Below are positions 60,101-64,000 of a stretch of 64,000 nt of DNA, piece after piece. The position numbers were made by a program, and so were the translations under genes. How positions within the stretch are numbered: the stretch's first letter is position 1; each line of letters opens with the position of its first letter. This stretch comes from Drosophila persimilis (lineage: Eukaryota > Arthropoda > Insecta > Diptera > Drosophilidae). The stretch spans positions 4,526,001-4,590,000 of the forward strand of contig NW_020825294.1 in assembly GCF_003286085.1 (NCBI RefSeq), given 5' to 3'. The notes under the pieces are model-generated. The model saw only the letters and a list, made by a program, of their open reading frames with translations. It did not search any database and was not told the DNA's origin.

Positions 60101-63100
60101 TCCAATTTCAATTGTTGCATGTGTGTACGTTGGGTAACTCCAAGAATCTGTCTCTTTCCGTAGTATCCATCTCCCTGCTAAAGTGGAACATCTTACAGTT
60201 AACCGAGTCTGTCACGGGGGCAGGCGGGGTGTGTATTTCGGGGCATTGAAGCATAAATTGTGCGGTAAATGTGCAAACAATAAATAAATTCGAACAAATT
60301 GTGTGGCAAATAGCGGTTCACTTAGCCACAGTCTATCAGTCTTTCAGTCTACCAGTCCAGCAGCGAGGTAAGCAAATAAGCCGCGAAAAGAACGTTAGCT
60401 AACTGTACCTGTAGATTGGGTGGGGTTTTATTTTTATTTTTGCTGGTCGGTGGGTTCTTCGTTCTATGAAATGGAATGGGGCTACATTTGACCACAAGAC
60501 TGGCCATGGCTTGCCATGGATTCAAAGATGCAATTATAGATTGGGTTCCGGTCTAAGAATTGGGTTAAAAGAAAATAACAAGACTGGGCAAGACTCGAAT
60601 GGGGCTATGTTTGAGAGGAAAAACCCCAGGGAAACTCAGAGAAAATATTACCAACTGCGTGATCGACGCTTTGGGCTGCCAAAAAGTTCTTTAATGTAAA
60701 AGAAAAAAACCTTTCAGAAAATCCTCTAAATCGTCTATGGATACCAATGTTTCTCCATTCATTTTGGTTCTATTCGAAACACTTATTTTTTATCTGATTT
60801 CTATTTATCTTTTTCGATTAAGAATAATTCGTATCAATTTAATATTTTTCTTAATTATTTAAAAATAGAAGAATTATTTAATAAAGAAAATGGGGAGTAA
60901 AAAGAGATTTAATGTGTAGGAAAATATTTTAATGGAATTATTTCATTTTTTTTTCACAAAAATGTTATAGTATTTTTTTGTATATATTTATACATTTTAT
61001 ATATACATATATTTATACATTTTATATAAAATGTTAAAAAACCCATCTTAAATGTAATTTTGATGGTTTTTGATGCACTTGATCTTATTACATACATTTT
61101 ATGAGAGTCTTGTGACATTATTATATAACTCTTTAAAATTTTGATGCAGCAACAGAGCGAAAGGTTACAAAAGTTTGTGGTTCAAGTCGCTGTATTTGAG
61201 GGCTCAAAAGATAACCGCAGGTCGCCAAAAAGAGTTGAACGTTCAAGGAGAATGCAGCAGACAGTACAAGGTTTGACTTCAACCTCCTATGGGGAGAGTC
61301 TTATGACAAGCCTTGCCCCCCGCCCCCCACCTGTGACACTTTAATTGAATAGTAATCTTGAACTTTTCATCTCTAATTTCCCCCCCGACTGAATAATGAA
61401 TGCAATTGGCTGTCTCCCAAAAGCCTTATCGGCAGGATGCAGTGTGTCATCTATGAGAAAAAACCCCGACCATAATTGCAGTTGTCTTTCAATCGAATTT
61501 GCGACTCAATTGGACACGGAAATCGTGAAAGTCCATGACCATGCAACACCCATACTTATCGGGTGGCTTTTATTTTATTTTGTGCTGTTGTTGTTTTTTT
61601 TGGAAAATCTGTAGCAACTGTACCGACCCACAGAGACAGCGCTTTGTGTGTCTCTGAATTTTAAATGTTTGCGCGTGCTTCGAAAAGAAAAATGGTTGAA
61701 ATGCTTTTGCTTTTTGTTTCGGCTTCGGTTTGCTTCCAACACACACACACACCTACGGAAAGAGTGCAGCATGTGGCAGCAGCATATTTCAGTCGATTTG
61801 ATTTTAAATGAAAGCTGTCAATCAAGCTGCCACGAGGCGCAAGGCGCAATGCGCAAGGCGGTGCTTTTTTTCGCCCGGCAACTTTCCCATTTTACCAGGA
61901 AAACTTTTAGCATGCGGCGGAAAATGAAAGCGTCACAGGCCCCAGACCCAAACACGGATCATCTCTAAAGACCAGTCGCAGTCGCAGTCACAGTCACAGT
62001 CACATTTCTTTCCATGCAATGTATCTATGTATCTGTAAGACAACGCAATTAGCTTAGATACTCTTGATATTCTTGTTCTTCAGAAAGTTTGTCAAGATGT
62101 TGGGCCATAAATTATGCAAAACAAGTTAAACTCCGTCGATTGGGGTCACACATCCCAGAGTCCGCTGTCGCCCGCCGGGGGGATATTTACAGCTTAAGAC
62201 CATTCAAAAATTAATTTCCATGAAATTTCCATGTCGAGGGGTTTTTTGGTTGGGTATCTCTTTTATTTGTAAGCGGCTTTAAGCTTTAGAGCAACGCATT
62301 TACATATTAAGAAGCTGGTATTAAGATTTTTGTGGTGAGCAATCTTCAAAATGTTTAATTAAATTATGGGAAAAAGCGGAAGAAATTCAATGGATTAATA
62401 CACTAAGACTCTTGTCTAGAGAGAACTGTATCTTAATTGTTTAGAGAATAATAATATTTAAAAGAAATGTTTAAAGAATTACAAAACGAGTTTTGTGGTG
62501 ACCAATCTTTGAAAGGTGTAATTAAATTATGGGGAAAAGCGGAAGAAAGTCTTAAACCGTTCCAGAATAATAATATTTAAAAGACATTTTTACAAGAATT
62601 AAAAGAAAATTGAAATAAGATTTTTCTGAAGAGCAATTTCCGAAATGTTAAATTATATTATGACAAAAAGCGGAAGAAATTCAATGGATTTAATTGTAGG
62701 TCACTTATCTAGAGGAAATTGTCTCTTAAATGTTTATAGAAAATTAATCTTTAAAAGAAATGTTTCAAGAGTTACAACAAGATTTAAATAAGATTTTTCT
62801 GATAAGCAATCTTTTATATGTTGAATTAAATTATGAGAAAAAGCGGAAGAAATTCAAGGAATTCATTTAGTAAGATTCTTGCCTAGAGAAAACTGTGTAT
62901 TAAATGTTTATTAAATAATAATATTTAAATTTAATATTTAAAGATTTCTATTATTCGAGCTTTAGCCGCAAAGATTTTGTTCGCAGTGATTGATCAAAGT
63001 ATGCACGTTTTTCTTTGTAAAAGATTCAGTTTCGTCTAAACATTCCGCGAGTAAATTTTAGTTTTTCCTCACCAAAAAAAGTCTGTACATTTGTAAAAAG

Positions 63101-63925
63101 CTAATTCTTTTATACAGATTTACATCCCTCAATTTGTTGTCGCTGTCACTGTCCCTTAATTTGTATTAAGAATTATTGAAAATATGGCAAAAACAACATT
63201 CACCGGTACCGAGCTCATCAAGACTCTAAAGTCTGTAAACCAACCAATCAAGTTGAACGTATTGGTGCGGCTTTTAGTGAACAATCAGATCACCGAGCTC
63301 ACTAAGCAGGAGCTACGTGATGCCCACAAAAATATAAAGAACGTCCTGGCAATGGCTGTGAAATGGGGATTTGTTAAAAAATGCAATGGCCATTATTTTG
63401 CTGCCACTCATTACAAAGACATCTCGACAGAACTGGACTGGGACTCTGATGAGTACTTCTCAGAGGCAGATTCTGTTTCAGCAGTGAGTGATTCGTCGTC
63501 GTCGGAGGAGGATGACGAGGATTAGTAATCAACGATCTTCAACGATCATCTGAGGGCTGAGGGACATTTCTGGCAGCATACAATTTTAAATATCAATGAA
63601 TAAAAATGTATTAAAGTAATTTTGTACTCTCCTTTTCTTTGATTATAGCTCCTTAACCATTCCGATAGATTGCAGGGTAATTTTTAGGTCCAATATCTAC
63701 TCAAATAATGTTAAAATATTTCCTATTTGTACAATCGTACTTTTTTTGACACTCCAAATATGCAAATTTAATTCAAATTTAAATCTAAACCATTTATGAC
63801 CTTGTCTAATCTGATGTTATTTGTTGTTCTTTTATTTTTCCAGGCTGGGAACTGCGCGGTTTAAATTGTTATAAATATTTCAATATCAAACATTCGTGGG
63901 AGAAAAGCGCCGAACTGTGTCGAAG
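54134..63925 (+). CDS. Secreted/membrane protein with N-terminal C-type lectin domain, 3' end outside window
   Basis: The first coding exon begins at 54084 after a good acceptor; the ATG at 54134 has a strong fly context (CCAACATG). It encodes a signal peptide ([21 protein letters not shown], about residues 10-30) and DEAFSCPN, with a donor at 54249. The next exon, 63844-63925, joins in phase to read [20 protein letters not shown] then KSAELCRR, ending at a GTGAGT donor. C-P-x-G-W followed by C-Y and W-x-x-A-x-x-x-C is the start of a long-form C-type lectin-like domain. The intron between them is 9595 bp. Large fly proteins such as Uninflatable or Contactin have such domains; Uninflatable is my guess because I recall it in the same general chromosomal region as Gart, but the visible part is too short to decide. 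Confidence 0.8.
56021..56071. repeat. ACTG tetranucleotide microsatellite
   Basis: Imperfect (ACTG)n, about twelve units with a few substitutions. Confidence 0.85.
56217..56237. repeat. (CA)n microsatellite
   Basis: Uninterrupted AC dinucleotides, about ten units. Confidence 0.9.
56792..56811. repeat. (AC)n microsatellite
   Basis: Ten AC dinucleotides. Confidence 0.9.
62320..62935. repeat. Degenerate tandem repeat, 4 units of ~130-175 bp
   Basis: AAAAAGCGGAAGAAA-type cores recur at about 62374, 62537, 62668 and 62841. Each is preceded by AAGATTTT..TG..GAGCAATCTT and a TTAAATTATG segment. Most units continue with CT.GTCTAGAGA.AACTGT and AATAATATTTAAAAGA. AT-rich and non-coding, just upstream of the nested gene. 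Confidence 0.8.
63184..63525 (+). CDS. Small nested gene, compact N-terminal domain with acidic tail
   Basis: A 113-residue intronless frame inside the last visible intron of the lectin-domain gene, same strand. Residues 1-80 look like a small helical, possibly winged-helix, domain ([49 protein letters not shown]). The C-terminal ~30 residues are acidic and serine-rich ([12 protein letters not shown]). The ATG is preceded by GAAAAT, and a clean AATAAA follows 74 bases after the stop. The fold resembles linker-histone or DUF4777-like fly proteins in outline, which would suggest a nuclear role, but I do not recognise the gene with confidence. Confidence 0.7.
   Translation: MAKTTFTGTELIKTLKSVNQPIKLNVLVRLLVNNQITELTKQELRDAHKNIKNVLAMAVKWGFVKKCNGHYFAATHYKDISTELDWDSDEYFSEADSVSAVSDSSSSEEDDED
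63599..63604 (+). terminator. Poly(A) signal of the nested gene
   Basis: AATAAA 74 bases after the stop of the 63184-63525 gene. Because it lies in the sense strand of the lectin-gene intron, it could also end host transcripts early. Confidence 0.7.
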
Positions 63926-63952
63926 GTGAGTGGAATCATATAACCATAACTG

Positions 63953-63968
63953 CATATATATATATATG
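63953..63968. repeat. (TA)n microsatellite
   Basis: ATATATATATATATAT just after the donor at 63926, at the start of the next intron. Confidence 0.85.
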
Positions 63969-64000
63969 ATAATATCTAGATCCCCTCTCTTTCACTCTGA

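Larger units (their letters stand above)
54249..63843 (+). other. 9.6-kb intron of the lectin-domain gene
   Basis: Apart from the nested gene at 63184-63525, I see no supported coding sequence. It contains simple repeats (CA)n, an ACTG repeat, two copies of the recurring ~28-bp motif (56257, 61168) and a degenerate 4-unit tandem repeat. A possible alternative first exon ending CAGCGAG|GTAAGC at 60366 is preceded by repeated TCAGTCT initiator-like words, but the evidence is weak. Confidence 0.6.

Noticed and set aside
60301-60372. Alternative first exon ending at GTAAGC
   Set aside because: TCAGTCT words and a good donor are present, but there is no frame, no clear promoter spacing and no way to confirm use; only mentioned in the intron entry.

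Overview
This is eukaryotic DNA from a Drosophila-type fly. The evidence is short GT-AG introns, genes nested in introns, non-LTR retrotransposons, and a multidomain purine gene (GARS-AIRS-AIRS-GART) laid out as in fly Gart/ade3. The LOA-clade (Bilbo/TRIM-like) element and the extra aubergine-like gene point to the obscura group, but that assignment is inference.

Layout. 1-4357: 3' two thirds of Gart (+). 4555-5699: a DNAJC28-type J-domain/DUF1992 gene (-), convergent with Gart. 6.1-30.7 kb: a repeat-rich block that looks inserted or strongly remodelled. It holds (a) three copies of an unnamed ~0.35-0.5 kb dispersed repeat at about 6.1-6.6 (-), 13.8-14.15 (+) and 30.2-30.7 kb (+); (b) a decayed CR1/Jockey-type non-LTR element (6.97-9.1 kb, -); (c) an aubergine-like gene (9304-13823, +) with seven exons, an open frame and canonical splice sites, which stops before the MID and PIWI domains where the dispersed repeat begins; (d) a ~57-unit, 189-bp satellite array (14.53-29.7 kb) with higher-order structure, split by a 5'-truncated LOA-clade retrotransposon (18.56-22.85 kb, -) with a clear 15-bp target duplication.

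30.7-54 kb is gene-poor. It contains two small divergent candidate genes (31.9-33.0 kb), a degenerate 4-unit tandem repeat (33.27-34.17 kb), an intronless gene of unknown function (40405-41217, -) and long AT-rich non-coding DNA that may be upstream introns or regulatory DNA of the next gene. 54.1-63.9 kb: first coding exons of a secreted or membrane protein with an N-terminal C-type lectin domain. Its 9.6-kb intron contains a small acidic-tailed gene (63184-63525, +).

The point of most interest is the aubergine paralogue reduced to its RG-rich tail, N and PAZ regions, lying beside a satellite and transposon block, a possible piRNA-related locus. Gart's two AIRS repeats also appear to have lost different conserved motifs.
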